Positions 1 to 8,874 of a DNA stretch of 64,000 nt are shown here, piece by piece. Below the pieces are notes generated by a model that was not told the DNA's origin, did not search any database, and saw only the letters and a program-made list of their open reading frames with translations. The translations under genes and the position numbers were made by a program. Origin of the DNA: Paraburkholderia bonniea (GTDB lineage Bacteria; Pseudomonadota; Gammaproteobacteria; Burkholderiales; Burkholderiaceae); the NCBI RefSeq assembly GCF_009455625.1, contig NZ_QPEQ01000001.1, forward strand, positions 806,001 through 870,000, in the 5' to 3' direction. Positions within the stretch are counted from its first letter, which is position 1, and every line of letters starts with the position of its first letter.

Positions 1-37
1 GCCCCGGTTAGCCAGAGCTAACCGGGGCATTTTGTTT
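1..37 (+). terminator. Rho-independent terminator, possibly bidirectional
   Basis: A perfect 12-bp stem (GCCCCGGTTAGC, 1-12, with its complement at 17-28) has a 4-nt loop and is followed on the plus strand by ATTTTGTTT. It would end a plus-strand gene lying left of the window. It may also stop the minus-strand flhA operon, but the bases needed to judge that lie outside the window. Confidence 0.8.
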
Positions 38-109
38 CAGCACTCACTCACCTGCATGAGTGAAGCACCTCACCACCCACCACTCACGCACTTACCCACC
101 CACTATTCA

Positions 110-2218
110 TTAACCCAGCGTACCCACCACACTCACGTCCTTCGCATCAGGAATCTCGTTGTAGGACAGCACCGTGAGCCCTGGCGCAAACAGCCGGGCG
201 TAGCGCGCGAGCAGCGGCCGCAGGCGTGGGATCACCAGCAGCAGCGGTGTGATGCCCATTTGCTTCATCTGTTCCCGCACGCCTGGCATGTGGTTTTGCA
301 ATTGCGTCAGTACGTTGGGCTCGACTGGGAAGCTGTCTAGCGCCAGACGGGCGTTCGATTGTTCCGCGCGGCTCATTGTGTTCAGCAGCAGGTTTTCCAG
401 CTCGCTCGTCAGGCTAAAGCCGCGGATTTCGTTTTGCGGGCCGACCAGCGTGGCGGTGAGATGGCGGCGCAGCGCGCAACGTACTTCGGCTGCAAGCAGG
501 ATCGGGTCTTTGGTGGTGTCGGCCGCTTCGACTAGCGTCGCGGCGATAGTTTCGATGTCCTTCAGTGACACATGCTCTGTCAGCAAAATCCGGAACACGC
601 GGCGCAACTGGCTGTGTGTCAGGCTTTTTCCCAGCGCGTCGCCGAGCACCGGCGCGATGCCGTTCAGGCGCTCCAGGATGGCACTCACGTTGTCGTAGCT
701 AAACAGCTCGGGCAGCGTGTCACGCACGATCTTGGCCAGGTGAGTGGCGACCACGGTGGCGGTGTCGACTACCTGATAGCCGAGCCCGAGTGCCTGGGCT
801 TTGTCGGCGGGGTCGATCCAGGTGACGGGCATGTTGTAGGCCGGGTCGATCCCGGGCAGGCCATCGGGTTCGCCGTAAGTGGTCGGTGAGGGAATCGCCA
901 TCAGGCGGTCGGGATACAGCTGGGCTTGTGCCACGACTGCGCCGTTGAGCACGATCGCGTATTGCGCGGGCGGCAAGCTCAGGTCGTCGCGGGCGCTGAT
1001 TGGTGGCAGCAGAAAGCCCAGCGTTTCGGACAGGTTTTGCCGTGTGCCGCGAATCCGTTTGAGTAAGGGCGCACCCTGGCTTTCATCAAGCATCGTCACT
1101 AGCTTGTAGCCCAGCGAAACCGATAGCGGATCAACGTAAGGCAGTGCGCTCCAGTCGAGCTGTTCCTGGTGTGGGGCTAGCAGCGCGGCTTCGACTTCGC
1201 GCACGGTGTCCTGGTTGTTGTCGGCTTCGGCGGCGCGGCGTTTCATCATGCGCCAGCCGGCAAAGCCAAGCACGGCGGCAAAGCCGAGAAACACCATCGT
1301 GGGCATGCCAGGAATCAGCGCCAGCGCGGCCATCAGCGCGGCGGCACCAAACAGCACAGTGGGTGATGCCAGCAATTGCTGGCTGACTTGCTCTTCAAAA
1401 TCGCGTGCATCGCTGATGCGTGTGACGATCACTGCCGCAGCAGCCGAGAGCAGTAGCGCGGGAATTTGCGCGACCAGGCCGTCACCGATAGTCAGCAAAC
1501 CGTATTGATGGAAGGCGTCGGCGGTCGACAAGCCATGCATCACCACGCCGATGATCCAGCCACCCAGCAAGTTGATGATGAGCACCAGAATCCCGGCGAT
1601 CGCATCGCCGCGCACGAACTTCGAGGCCCCATCCATCGCGCCATAAAAATCCGCTTCGGAGGTGACTTCGGCGCGGCGTTGCTGGGCTTTGTCCTGGGTA
1701 ATCAGGCCGGCGTTCAGGTCGGCGTCGATGGCCATCTGTTTGCCGGGCAGGGCATCCAGCGTGAAGCGGGCCGAGACTTCGGAGATCCGTTCAGCGCCTT
1801 TGGTCACCACCACGAAATTGATGATCATCAAGATCACGAAGACCACGAGGCCGACGACGAAGTTGCTGCCAATCACCACATTGCCGAACGCTTCGACTAC
1901 CTGGCCTGCGGCGTTCGTGCCGGTGTGGCCATTCAGCAGCACCACGCGGGTCGAGGCCACGTTGAGCGTCAAACGCATCAGCGTGGCCGCGAGAATCACC
2001 GTCGGGAAGGCGGAAAACTCCAGCGGCCGCCGTACCGATACCGCCACCAGAATCACCACGATCGACAACACGATGTTGAAGGTGAACAGCATGTCGAGCA
2101 CGAATGGCGGCAGCGGCAAGATCACCATCGCAAGGATGATGAGCAGCGCGAGCGGTGCGGCGAACTTGAGCTTGCCGAGTCTGGCGGTGAAGCGGGATAG
2201 CGGAGACGTTGACGTCAT
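110..2218 (-). CDS. flhA: FlhA, flagellar type III export gate protein
   Basis: At 702 residues it has the usual FlhA length. The N-terminal half (about 1-330) is a string of hydrophobic segments. It carries the conserved family stretch SARFTLDALPGKQMAIDADL and the following cytoplasmic loop (DFYGAMDGASKFVRGDAIAG). The C-terminal half is the soluble cytoplasmic domain that docks export substrates and chaperones. The protein forms the export gate ring under the flagellar basal body. Its ATG overlaps the flhB stop by 4 bp (ATGA), so the two are translationally coupled. It is the last gene of the minus-strand run fliM-N-P-Q-R-flhB-flhA, the order seen in lateral (Flag-2) clusters. Confidence 0.97.
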   Translation of the reverse strand: MTSTSPLSRFTARLGKLKFAAPLALLIILAMVILPLPPFVLDMLFTFNIVLSIVVILVAVSVRRPLEFSAFPTVILAATLMRLTLNVASTRVVLLNGHTGTNAAGQVVEAFGNVVIGSNFVVGLVVFVILMIINFVVVTKGAERISEVSARFTLDALPGKQMAIDADLNAGLITQDKAQQRRAEVTSEADFYGAMDGASKFVRGDAIAGILVLIINLLGGWIIGVVMHGLSTADAFHQYGLLTIGDGLVAQIPALLLSAAAAVIVTRISDARDFEEQVSQQLLASPTVLFGAAALMAALALIPGMPTMVFLGFAAVLGFAGWRMMKRRAAEADNNQDTVREVEAALLAPHQEQLDWSALPYVDPLSVSLGYKLVTMLDESQGAPLLKRIRGTRQNLSETLGFLLPPISARDDLSLPPAQYAIVLNGAVVAQAQLYPDRLMAIPSPTTYGEPDGLPGIDPAYNMPVTWIDPADKAQALGLGYQVVDTATVVATHLAKIVRDTLPELFSYDNVSAILERLNGIAPVLGDALGKSLTHSQLRRVFRILLTEHVSLKDIETIAATLVEAADTTKDPILLAAEVRCALRRHLTATLVGPQNEIRGFSLTSELENLLLNTMSRAEQSNARLALDSFPVEPNVLTQLQNHMPGVREQMKQMGITPLLLVIPRLRPLLARYARLFAPGLTVLSYNEIPDAKDVSVVGTLG

Positions 2219-3354
2219 GATGCCTGGGCCCTCTGTAACTCTTCTGGAATATCGAATACGCGCGGCATCTGCGGACGTTGCCCGCTTAGCCCGCGCTGGA
2301 ACGCGTTGATCTGCAACACGTAGCTCAACACCTGGGCGACTGCGCGATACAGCGCGGCCGGAATTTGCTGGTTCACCTGGCTGGTGTGATACACCGCGCG
2401 TGCCAGCGGTGGCAGCTCAAGCACCTCAACACCATGCTGGCGCGCGACTTCGCGGATCAGCAGTGCGGTTTCGTCGATGCCTTTGGCTACCACATAGGGC
2501 GCTTGTGCCCGGCTTTCGTCGTATTTCAGCGCCACGGCGTAGTGGGTTGGATTGACGATCACCACATCGGCGCTGGGCACGGTCTTGCGAATCCCCTGGC
2601 GCGCGAACTGCCGTTGCAACTGGCGAATCCGGCTTTTCACCTCGGGCCGGCCTTCGCTGTTTTTCATTTCGTCCTTGATATCGCGCTTGCTCATGCGTTG
2701 CTCGCGCAGAAACAACATGCGCTGCACTGGCGCGTCGATCAGCGCATACGCAATCAGCACACCGCTGAGCGCCAGCGCGGAATTCAAAAAGAGCGCTGAG
2801 CCGCCCGCCAGTGCATCGGGCAGCGACGTGCCCTGGAGCCGCACGAAGTGATCGAGATTGGCGCGGCAGACGGTCCACAGCACTGCCGCCAGCGTCGCGG
2901 CTTTCAGCACCGTGGTGCCGAACTGGATGTAGTGCTTGCGCGAGACCAGCCGCTTCAGGTTCGAGATGGGGTTGAGGCGGCTCGCCTTGGGCATGAAATT
3001 CTTGTGGCTCATGATCCAGCCACCCGGAAACATCGAGCCCACGATGATCGCCAGCGGCACGGCGGCGAGGGGCGCGAGCATCTTGCCGATCAACAGCAAG
3101 GTGGTGGGAAACAGCAGCGAGAGCGCGTTGTCGAGCCCGTTGACGCCAGACAGGTCCGCCATCGAAAGCGCGAACAGGTTTTTCATCTCGTGCAGCCAGC
3201 CGGGCAGCAGTGCGACAAACAGCTTCAGGCTGACGAAGATGCCGATCGCGGTGGCGACATCGCGTGAACGGGTAACCTGGCCTTCCTGCTTGGCCTTACG
3301 CAGTTTCTGCGGACTGGCCTTTTCGGTTTTGTCACCGGTCTGGGACTGGCTCAT
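2215..3354 (-). CDS. flhB: FlhB, flagellar export switch protein
   Basis: 379 residues, with a charged N-terminus (TEKASPQKLRKAKQEGQVTRS) typical of FlhB/YscU, four hydrophobic segments, and the autocleavage motif NPTH within DVVIVNPTHYAVALKYDE at about residue 265. In this family, cleavage between N and P switches export from rod/hook to filament substrates after a signal from FliK. FliK is also encoded in this window (21997-23298). The gene overlaps both fliR and flhA by 4 bp. The C-terminus extends beyond the core with a Pro/Arg-rich tail. Confidence 0.97.
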   Translation of the reverse strand: MSQSQTGDKTEKASPQKLRKAKQEGQVTRSRDVATAIGIFVSLKLFVALLPGWLHEMKNLFALSMADLSGVNGLDNALSLLFPTTLLLIGKMLAPLAAVPLAIIVGSMFPGGWIMSHKNFMPKASRLNPISNLKRLVSRKHYIQFGTTVLKAATLAAVLWTVCRANLDHFVRLQGTSLPDALAGGSALFLNSALALSGVLIAYALIDAPVQRMLFLREQRMSKRDIKDEMKNSEGRPEVKSRIRQLQRQFARQGIRKTVPSADVVIVNPTHYAVALKYDESRAQAPYVVAKGIDETALLIREVARQHGVEVLELPPLARAVYHTSQVNQQIPAALYRAVAQVLSYVLQINAFQRGLSGQRPQMPRVFDIPEELQRAQAS

Positions 3355-4151
3355 GACTGGGCACTCCCTGAAGTGGTGCTGGCGCTGGCCAGCGTGGCGT
3401 ACAGGTCCAGCACGTGGCTCACCATGCGGCCGTAGTGCTCAGGTAGCGCTGGGATCAGCAAAGTGACTAGCAGCAGGCCGGTCATCGTGGTGATCGAAAA
3501 ACCCAGCGCGAATAGATTCAGTGTGGGTGCAGTGCGGTTCAACAAACCCATGCCGATTTGCACCACCAGGGTGGCGAACACCACGGGCAAGGCTAGCGCG
3601 AGCGCTGCCGAAAACATCCAGCCAATAGCGAACACCAGTTGCTGCAGCGCTTGCGCGCTAAACGCCGCGCTACCAACGGGCCAGACCGTGAAGCTGCGCG
3701 CCAGCACATTGAGCAGCAGCAAATGCCCATCCACGCAAAAAAACAGCAGGATGAACAGCACGTACATCACGCTGGAGAGCGCATCCGACATTTGCCCATT
3801 AAGCGGGTCGTTGATGGCCGCCATCGACAGCCCCATTTGCGACGAGACCACCGAGCCGAATAACAGCAGCACCGCGAGAATCAGATGGAACACACAGCCG
3901 ATCATCGCGCCGAGCAAAATCTGCTCGCCTATCGCGCCGATGCCTGCCAGCGATAACGCATCAATCGCGGGTGCGGCGGGCAGCATCGGTTGCAGCGCGA
4001 GCGCAAGGATCAGCGAGATCAGCGCGCGCAGACGCCACGGCAACATCGCTTCGCCGAACACCGGCGCGGTGGCGAAAGCCGCTGCGATGCGGCAAAAAGG
4101 CCAGAGCACCGCGAGCGCAAGCGGCTGCAACTGCTGGATGGTGGCTTCCAT
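3351..4151 (-). CDS. fliR: FliR, flagellar export apparatus membrane protein
   Basis: 266 residues, almost entirely hydrophobic helices, matching FliR/SpaR/YscT proteins. Conserved stretches include FATAPVFGE near residue 28 and the central segment around ISSVMYVLF/LLFFCVDGHLLLL. FliR joins FliP and FliQ in the export gate complex at the centre of the MS ring. It overlaps flhB by 4 bp and follows fliQ by one base, so it is part of the same transcript. Confidence 0.95.
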   Translation of the reverse strand: MEATIQQLQPLALAVLWPFCRIAAAFATAPVFGEAMLPWRLRALISLILALALQPMLPAAPAIDALSLAGIGAIGEQILLGAMIGCVFHLILAVLLLFGSVVSSQMGLSMAAINDPLNGQMSDALSSVMYVLFILLFFCVDGHLLLLNVLARSFTVWPVGSAAFSAQALQQLVFAIGWMFSAALALALPVVFATLVVQIGMGLLNRTAPTLNLFALGFSITTMTGLLLVTLLIPALPEHYGRMVSHVLDLYATLASASTTSGSAQS

Positions 4152-4152
4152 T

Positions 4153-4428
4153 TCAGCCCGCGAGCTGCGCGGCGCGGGTGAAGATTTCGACCGTGTAGTG
4201 CATCACTCGGTCGGCGACCCAGCGGCCTGCCAGCGCCAGCGCCAGCAAGGTGACTAGCAGCCGGGGCAGAAAGCTCATGGTTTGTTCGTTGATCTGCGTG
4301 GCGGCCTGGAACAAGCTCACCAGCACACCGGTAATTAGCCCGGGCACGATTAGCACGGCGACGATGAGTAGCACCAGACGTAGCGCGTCAATCGCTAGAT
4401 CGGCGGCGAGATCGGGTGTCAGCATCAC
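4153..4428 (-). CDS. fliQ: FliQ, flagellar export apparatus membrane protein
   Basis: 91 residues with two long hydrophobic helices and the FliQ pattern VPGLITGVLVSLFQAATQINEQTMSFLPR around residues 28-56. FliQ is a small subunit of the FliPQR export gate. Its start overlaps the fliP stop by 4 bp. Length and motif order are normal for the family. Confidence 0.96.
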   Translation of the reverse strand: MMLTPDLAADLAIDALRLVLLIVAVLIVPGLITGVLVSLFQAATQINEQTMSFLPRLLVTLLALALAGRWVADRVMHYTVEIFTRAAQLAG

Positions 4429-5180
4429 ACGCTCCGCACGCTGGTAATCAGCGTATTCACCGTGAGCGCCCAGCCATCTACCAGCACGAACAGCAGCAGC
4501 TTGAGTGGCAGCGAGATCACGAGTGGCGACAGCATCATCATCCCCATCGCCATCAGCACCGAGGCGACCACGATATCAATCACGAGGAATGGAATGAACA
4601 GCATGCAGCCGATCTGGAATGCGGTTTTCAGCTCGCTCAGCACGAAGGCTGAGAGTTTCACCAGAAACGGTTGGGCTTCGGCTTTGGTGATTTCACCGGT
4701 GCCGGACAAATGCGCGATTTGCTGGAGTGCGGTCTTGCTGGTTTGCGCCAGCATGAAGCGCGACAGCGGGCCTTCCGCAACACCTAACGCTTGTTGCAGG
4801 CTGATCTTGTCCTGGTCGTAGGGGACGAATGCGTCGCGCCAGATTGCTTCGCCGACAGGGCGCATCGTCAGCAGTGTCAGCACCAGCGCGACGCCGGTGA
4901 CGATGCGCCCAGGCAAGCCCTGTTGCAGACCGAGGGCCTGTTTGAGCAGCGACAGCACGATCACGAAACGCAGAAAACTGGTCATCGTCATCACCAGCGA
5001 GGGCAGCAGCCCAAGCAGGGTCATCAGCACCAGGATCTGGGTTTTGACGGTCAATGGCGCACCCTGACTGCCGCCAGACAGCAACGTCAGCGCATCCGCC
5101 GCAGCGGGGGCCGCATAGCTCAGGCCCGCGCCGCCCAGCACGAGGCTTGCAAGACTGATGCGACGCAGGTTGGGGCTCAT
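4425..5180 (-). CDS. fliP: FliP, flagellar export gate protein
   Basis: 251 residues. An N-terminal signal-type hydrophobic segment is followed by the FliP signature TFLRFVIVLSLLKQALGLQQ (about residues 66-86) and later by FQIGCMLFIPFLVIDIVVAS with MGMMMLSP. FliP forms the core of the export gate with FliQ and FliR. The gene overlaps fliN by 4 bp upstream and fliQ by 4 bp downstream. Confidence 0.97.
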   Translation of the reverse strand: MSPNLRRISLASLVLGGAGLSYAAPAAADALTLLSGGSQGAPLTVKTQILVLMTLLGLLPSLVMTMTSFLRFVIVLSLLKQALGLQQGLPGRIVTGVALVLTLLTMRPVGEAIWRDAFVPYDQDKISLQQALGVAEGPLSRFMLAQTSKTALQQIAHLSGTGEITKAEAQPFLVKLSAFVLSELKTAFQIGCMLFIPFLVIDIVVASVLMAMGMMMLSPLVISLPLKLLLFVLVDGWALTVNTLITSVRSV

Positions 5181-5527
5181 TGCGTGAGCACCTGAAGATT
5201 GTCGAGGTGGACGATTTTCAGGCCGTAGTTTTCGCCTGCGACCACTACTTCAGCGCTGCCGATCGGCGCGCCATTGACCTTGATGACCAGCGGTTCACCC
5301 GCGAGCCGGTCGAGTTCGACCACGGAGCCTGGCTCAAGCGTGACCAGCTCGGACAGTGGCAAGGTGGCGCTGCCGACTTCCAGCGTCAAACGCACTGGAA
5401 TCTTGCGCAGCATCTGAATCGAGGGGCGGCGGCTGGTGGTGTTGGCGCTGGTGTCTTCCGCTTCAGCGGAATCGTTGGTCAGGCCGTCAAGCACGGCGTC
5501 CAGATCGAGGTCGTCGGTCATATCCAT
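5177..5527 (-). CDS. fliN: FliN, flagellar motor switch protein
   Basis: The SpoA/FliN domain is clear: KIPVRLTLEVGSATLPLSEL, then LEPGSVVELDRLAGEPLVIKV and GLKIVHL at the end. An open frame reaches back to 5614, but I place the start at 5525-5527 (MDMTDDLDLD, 116 residues). That ATG has a GGAG seven bases upstream, lies just after the fliM stop, and gives a normal FliN length. FliN builds the cytoplasmic C-ring with FliM and FliG and sets rotation direction and export docking. It overlaps fliP by 4 bp. Confidence 0.93.
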   Translation of the reverse strand: MDMTDDLDLDAVLDGLTNDSAEAEDTSANTTSRRPSIQMLRKIPVRLTLEVGSATLPLSELVTLEPGSVVELDRLAGEPLVIKVNGAPIGSAEVVVAGENYGLKIVHLDNLQVLTQ

Positions 5528-5531
5528 AGAG

Positions 5532-6395
5532 TTACTCCATGTCTTCAAAGGAGGTGAGCCAGAGCATGCCGCCCTGTTCGGCGATAGCTGCCTTGTAGAT
5601 GCGTGAGCCTTCAACCAGCACGTGAGCGGTTTCGGGCAGCCGCACCGGGATGATGTCGCCAGGGGCGAGATACAGGACGTCGTCGAGCATCATTTCCTTG
5701 GTGAGCAGTTGTGCTGTGAGCGTGACTGGAATCCGCGTGTTCAGCGGTGTGTCGTGGCCGGGCGCATTCAGGTTGCGGCGCGGCGTGGCGTAGGTGAATA
5801 GCCGGTTGAGCCAGATGGTGTCGATGGCGAATTCGAGTAGCCCCGAGAGCCCGATCGTCGGCTCATAGATGGTCACGCGTAGCACCCGGGCACCGGCTGA
5901 CGGCGGGGTTTGCGAGCGGTTCTCGAACAGCACTTCCTGCTGTGCGTCAGGCTGGATGCAACTGACCAGTTCTTGCAGCAGCGCGAGGCCAGTGCTCACG
6001 CCATAGCGTTGTTCGGTAGCGGTTTCGGGGCCGAGCTCTTCATCGCCAGCGTTTTGCCGGTCGCCGTAATGGCAGGCCAGAAGCGTCAACAGCATGCGCC
6101 GCTCAACGCGCACCGAAATACTGCCGCCGCATGCGACATAGCTATGCCACGCCTCTTCACCAGGCGTAGGGGCGAAGGCAATGACGGCGACGTCGGTGAC
6201 GGAAAAAGCGGTGTTATGGCGCTGGTTGAAGCTGTCATGCAAATGGCGGTCGATCTGCCGTTGCAGGGTCAGCTTGAAATTTTCGAGCAGGTGAAACGGG
6301 CGCCCCAAGGTGCACGGATCAAGCACCAGCGCATTGGCAGCACTGGCGGCGGGTTGAATCTGGGATGAAACGGGGGAGCTGTTTGGCGTCGACAC
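5532..6395 (-). CDS. fliM: FliM-like motor switch protein lacking a visible CheY-binding peptide
   Basis: 287 residues, shorter than the roughly 320-335 of classical FliM. The C-terminal SpoA-like part (PLNTRIPVTLTAQLLTKEMM, then LAPGDIIPVRLPETAHVLVE) and the position directly before fliN identify it. The middle domain is divergent, with CGGSISVRVERRMLLTLLA. The N-terminus (MSTPNSSPVSSQIQPAASAA) lacks the LSQxEIDALL-like sequence that binds CheY-P in primary-flagellum FliM. By inference this motor may not respond to CheY in the usual way. First gene of the minus-strand export/switch operon. Confidence 0.88.
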   Translation of the reverse strand: MSTPNSSPVSSQIQPAASAANALVLDPCTLGRPFHLLENFKLTLQRQIDRHLHDSFNQRHNTAFSVTDVAVIAFAPTPGEEAWHSYVACGGSISVRVERRMLLTLLACHYGDRQNAGDEELGPETATEQRYGVSTGLALLQELVSCIQPDAQQEVLFENRSQTPPSAGARVLRVTIYEPTIGLSGLLEFAIDTIWLNRLFTYATPRRNLNAPGHDTPLNTRIPVTLTAQLLTKEMMLDDVLYLAPGDIIPVRLPETAHVLVEGSRIYKAAIAEQGGMLWLTSFEDME

Positions 6396-6520
6396 GGCGG
6401 CTTTCCGGAGGAACGAATGCAGCGATTTTCGTCGCGCCGTTTAAGGCGGGCGAAGAGTCTGAATAAATTCTCAAGAAGCGTGCAGGTGCGGCTGCCGAGG
6501 CGCGCGGCGCGTGGCGCGCT

Positions 6521-6549
6521 GAAAAAAGGGGCCCGCGTGACGCGGGCCC
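6521..6549 (-). terminator. Terminator of the first flagellin gene
   Basis: On the minus strand a 9-bp GC stem (GGGCCCGCG, loop TCA, CGCGGGCCC) is followed by CTTTTTTC, just downstream of the flagellin that ends at 6593. It separates flagellin transcription from fliM. Confidence 0.85.
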
Positions 6550-6592
6550 AATGTACTGCGGGAAGACTTAAAACGGGTACGACGGTGACTGA

Positions 6593-7450
6593 TTACTGGA
6601 TCAGCGACAGAACCATCTGGCTCATGCTGCTGCTTTGCTTGAGCATCGAGGTGCTGGCTTGCAGAAGAATTTGCTTCGAGGTCATGTTGGCGCTTTCAGA
6701 CGCGTAGTCGACATCCATCAAACGGCCTTGAGCGTCGGCGGTGTTGCTGGCCATGTTGCCCAGGTTGTTGTTGATGTGCGAGAGACGGTTTTGTATCGCA
6801 CCGATGGCTGAGCGCGAAGTGCCGAGGGCATCGATGGCGGTGTTGATCAGGTCGATCTGCTTGGCGGCTTCGCCTACTCCGGTGAGTTCGTCGCCTGCGG
6901 CGGCACCAGCGTAGCTCTTGCTTGAAGCCTTGAATGAATCGTCGAGCAATTTGATCTGAGCCTTGAGGTCGACTGCCATGGTTTCGGCTTTGCTGGCACC
7001 GATCTGGAAGTTCATCTTGTCAGCGATCTTGCCGCCATTGAGGAGCTTTTCGCCGCCGTATGAGGTGTTGGTCATGATGTTGGACAACTCGCTGCCGAGT
7101 GCATCGTACTCAGCTTGCATCGCGCTCTTGTCCTTGGCGGACGAAGAAGCATCAGCAGCTTGCGTAGCCAGATCCTTCATGCGCAGCAGCACATTGCTGA
7201 CTTCAGAGAATGCGCCGTCGGCGGTTTGCAGCATCGAGGTCGCGTTCTGCGTGTTTTGCATAGCGACGTTCATGCCGCGCGTTTGTGCTTGCAGACGCGT
7301 AGCGATTTGCAGGTCAGCTGCGCCGTCTTTGGCGGAGTTGATACGGAAGCCAGTGCCCAGACGGGTCATCGACGTATCGGCTGCGGCACGTGTCTTGCCC
7401 AGGGTCCGCTGGATCGACATAGCTGCTGAATTGGTGTGCAGGCTCAACAT
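6593..7450 (-). CDS. Lateral-type flagellin (copy 1)
   Basis: 285 residues. The N-terminal D0/D1 region (MLSLHTNSAAMSIQRTLGKT, then MTRLGTGFRINSAKDGAADL and IATRLQAQTRGM) and the C-terminal D0/D1 region (LMDVDYASESANMTSKQILL, ending SQMVLSLIQ) are classic flagellin. The central variable domain is minimal, as in lateral (LafA-type) flagellins. It polymerises into the filament after export, with FliD as cap and FliS (21297) as the expected chaperone. It has a sigma-28-like promoter at 7535-7561, an AAAGGAG ribosome site and its own terminator. It is nearly identical to copies 2 and 3 outside the centre. Confidence 0.97.
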   Translation of the reverse strand: MLSLHTNSAAMSIQRTLGKTRAAADTSMTRLGTGFRINSAKDGAADLQIATRLQAQTRGMNVAMQNTQNATSMLQTADGAFSEVSNVLLRMKDLATQAADASSSAKDKSAMQAEYDALGSELSNIMTNTSYGGEKLLNGGKIADKMNFQIGASKAETMAVDLKAQIKLLDDSFKASSKSYAGAAAGDELTGVGEAAKQIDLINTAIDALGTSRSAIGAIQNRLSHINNNLGNMASNTADAQGRLMDVDYASESANMTSKQILLQASTSMLKQSSSMSQMVLSLIQ

Positions 7451-7534
7451 GGTGTTAGCTCCTTTGCTAGAGATTTGGGTCTATGAGGTAGATGGAAGCC
7501 AGCGGCAGGTTGTATTGCGCGGCTACACCTGAGT

Positions 7535-7561
7535 AAAACGGCGCTGTTGCGGGATGTTTAA
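7535..7561 (-). promoter_or_regulatory. Sigma-28-like promoter of flagellin copy 1
   Basis: On the minus strand TTAAACAT, 11 bases and GCCGTTTT match the FliA consensus (TAAAGTTT-N11-GCCGATAA) well, about 85 bp upstream of the ATG. The same element precedes copy 3. Confidence 0.75.
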
Positions 7562-7651
7562 GTCGCTTGGCTGATTTTTATGCTGATTTTTATTTGGTAT
7601 GACGGGTTGATTTTCAGATGGCCTTTGGTGCGGTGCTTTAAGCCCGCGCTG

Positions 7652-7681
7652 AAATAAAAACGGCCCGCATCAAGCGGGCCG
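7652..7681 (-). terminator. Terminator of the second flagellin gene
   Basis: On the minus strand the stem CGGCCCGC / GCGGGCCG with loop TTGAT is followed by TTTTTATTT, 25 bp after the flagellin stop at 7706. An almost identical hairpin ends copy 3 and another lies at 9946-9975. Confidence 0.88.
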
Positions 7682-7705
7682 CCGGAACTGCAGAAAAGCT
7701 TGAAC

Positions 7706-8626
7706 TTACTGGATCAGCGACAGCACCATCTGGCTCATGCTGCTGCTTTGCTTGAGCATCGAGGTGCTGGCTTGCAGAAGAATTTGCTTTGACGTCATGT
7801 TGGCGCTTTCAGACGCGTAGTCGACGTCCATCAAACGGCCTTGAGCATCGGCGGTGTTGCTGGCCATGTTGCCCAGGTTGTTGTGGATGTGCGAGAGACG
7901 GTTTTGTACCGCACCGATTGATGAGCGTGAAGTGCCGAGGGCGTCGATGGCGGCGTTGATCTGGTCGATCTGCTTGGACGCTTCACCCGTCTTGGTCAGT
8001 TCCTCACCCGCAGCGCGGCTGGAGACATAACCGCCAGGGCCCGGAGGCGCTGGAGTGGGGGCTGGAGGCGGAGTCACGGCAGGGCTGTAGCTACTGCTGA
8101 CCTTTTCGAACGCCTTGTCGAGCGTTTCGAATTGAGTCTTGAAGTTGATTTCCATGGTTTCGGCTTTGCTGGCACCGATCTGGAAGTTCATCTTGTCAGC
8201 GATCTTGCCGCCCTTGAGGAGTTTTTCGCCACCGTATGAGGTGTTGCTCATGATGTTGGACAACTCGCTGCCCAGGGCGTCGAATTCAGCTTGCATCGCG
8301 TCTTTGTCCTTGGCGGACGAAGAGGCATCAGCAGCTTGCGTAGCCAGATCCTTCATGCGCAGCAGCACGTTGCTGACTTCAGAGAATGCGCCGTCGGCAG
8401 TTTGCAGCATCGACATGGCGTTTTGCGTGTTTTGCATAGCGACGTTCATACCGCGAGTTTGTGCTTGCAGACGCGTAGCGATTTGCAGGTCAGCTGCACC
8501 ATCTTTGGCGGAGTTGATGCGAAAGCCAGTGCCCAGACGGGTCATCGATGTATCGGCTGCGGCGCGTGTCTTGCCCAGAGTTCGCTGGATCGACATGGCT
8601 GCTGAATTGGTGTGCAGGCTCAACAT
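7706..8626 (-). CDS. Lateral-type flagellin (copy 2) with a Pro/Gly-rich central insert
   Basis: 306 residues. The conserved ends are nearly identical to the two neighbours, but the central variable domain is longer by about 21 residues and contains the proline-rich stretch PPPAPTPAPPGPGG near residues 187-200. The insert would sit on the filament surface if the usual flagellin fold holds. It has its own promoter (8707-8733) and terminator, so the three flagellins can be expressed separately. The promoter -10 is GACGTTTT rather than GCCGTTTT and may differ in strength. Confidence 0.96.
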   Translation of the reverse strand: MLSLHTNSAAMSIQRTLGKTRAAADTSMTRLGTGFRINSAKDGAADLQIATRLQAQTRGMNVAMQNTQNAMSMLQTADGAFSEVSNVLLRMKDLATQAADASSSAKDKDAMQAEFDALGSELSNIMSNTSYGGEKLLKGGKIADKMNFQIGASKAETMEINFKTQFETLDKAFEKVSSSYSPAVTPPPAPTPAPPGPGGYVSSRAAGEELTKTGEASKQIDQINAAIDALGTSRSSIGAVQNRLSHIHNNLGNMASNTADAQGRLMDVDYASESANMTSKQILLQASTSMLKQSSSMSQMVLSLIQ

Positions 8627-8706
8627 GGGTTTTAGCTCCTGTATGAGGGGGTGGTGAGATGGCTGAAAGCCAGTGCCAAGTTGCGTTTGTATGGCAACGC
8701 CTGTGT

Positions 8707-8733
8707 AAAACGTCGCTGTTACAAGCTTTTTAA
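8707..8733 (-). promoter_or_regulatory. Sigma-28-like promoter of flagellin copy 2
   Basis: On the minus strand TTAAAAAG-N11-GACGTTTT lies about 80 bp before the ATG. It is aligned with the promoters of copies 1 and 3 but diverged in both boxes. Confidence 0.6.
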
Positions 8734-8821
8734 ATAACTTTGTAAATTTTATTATGGATAACGTGTTAATTTTCGTGCGTCATCTGACCTGGAACAATCC
8801 TCACACCTGCGCTGCAATGAA

Positions 8822-8846
8822 AACGGCCCGCATCAAGCGGGCCGTT
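8822..8846 (-). terminator. Terminator of the third flagellin gene
   Basis: Stem CGGCCCGC / GCGGGCCG (8824-8831 and 8837-8844), extended by AA/TT, is followed on the minus strand by TTTTCATT. It lies 30 bp downstream of the flagellin stop at 8875. Confidence 0.82.
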
Positions 8847-8874
8847 GTACGACAGGAAGACTTGAAGCTAAAAC

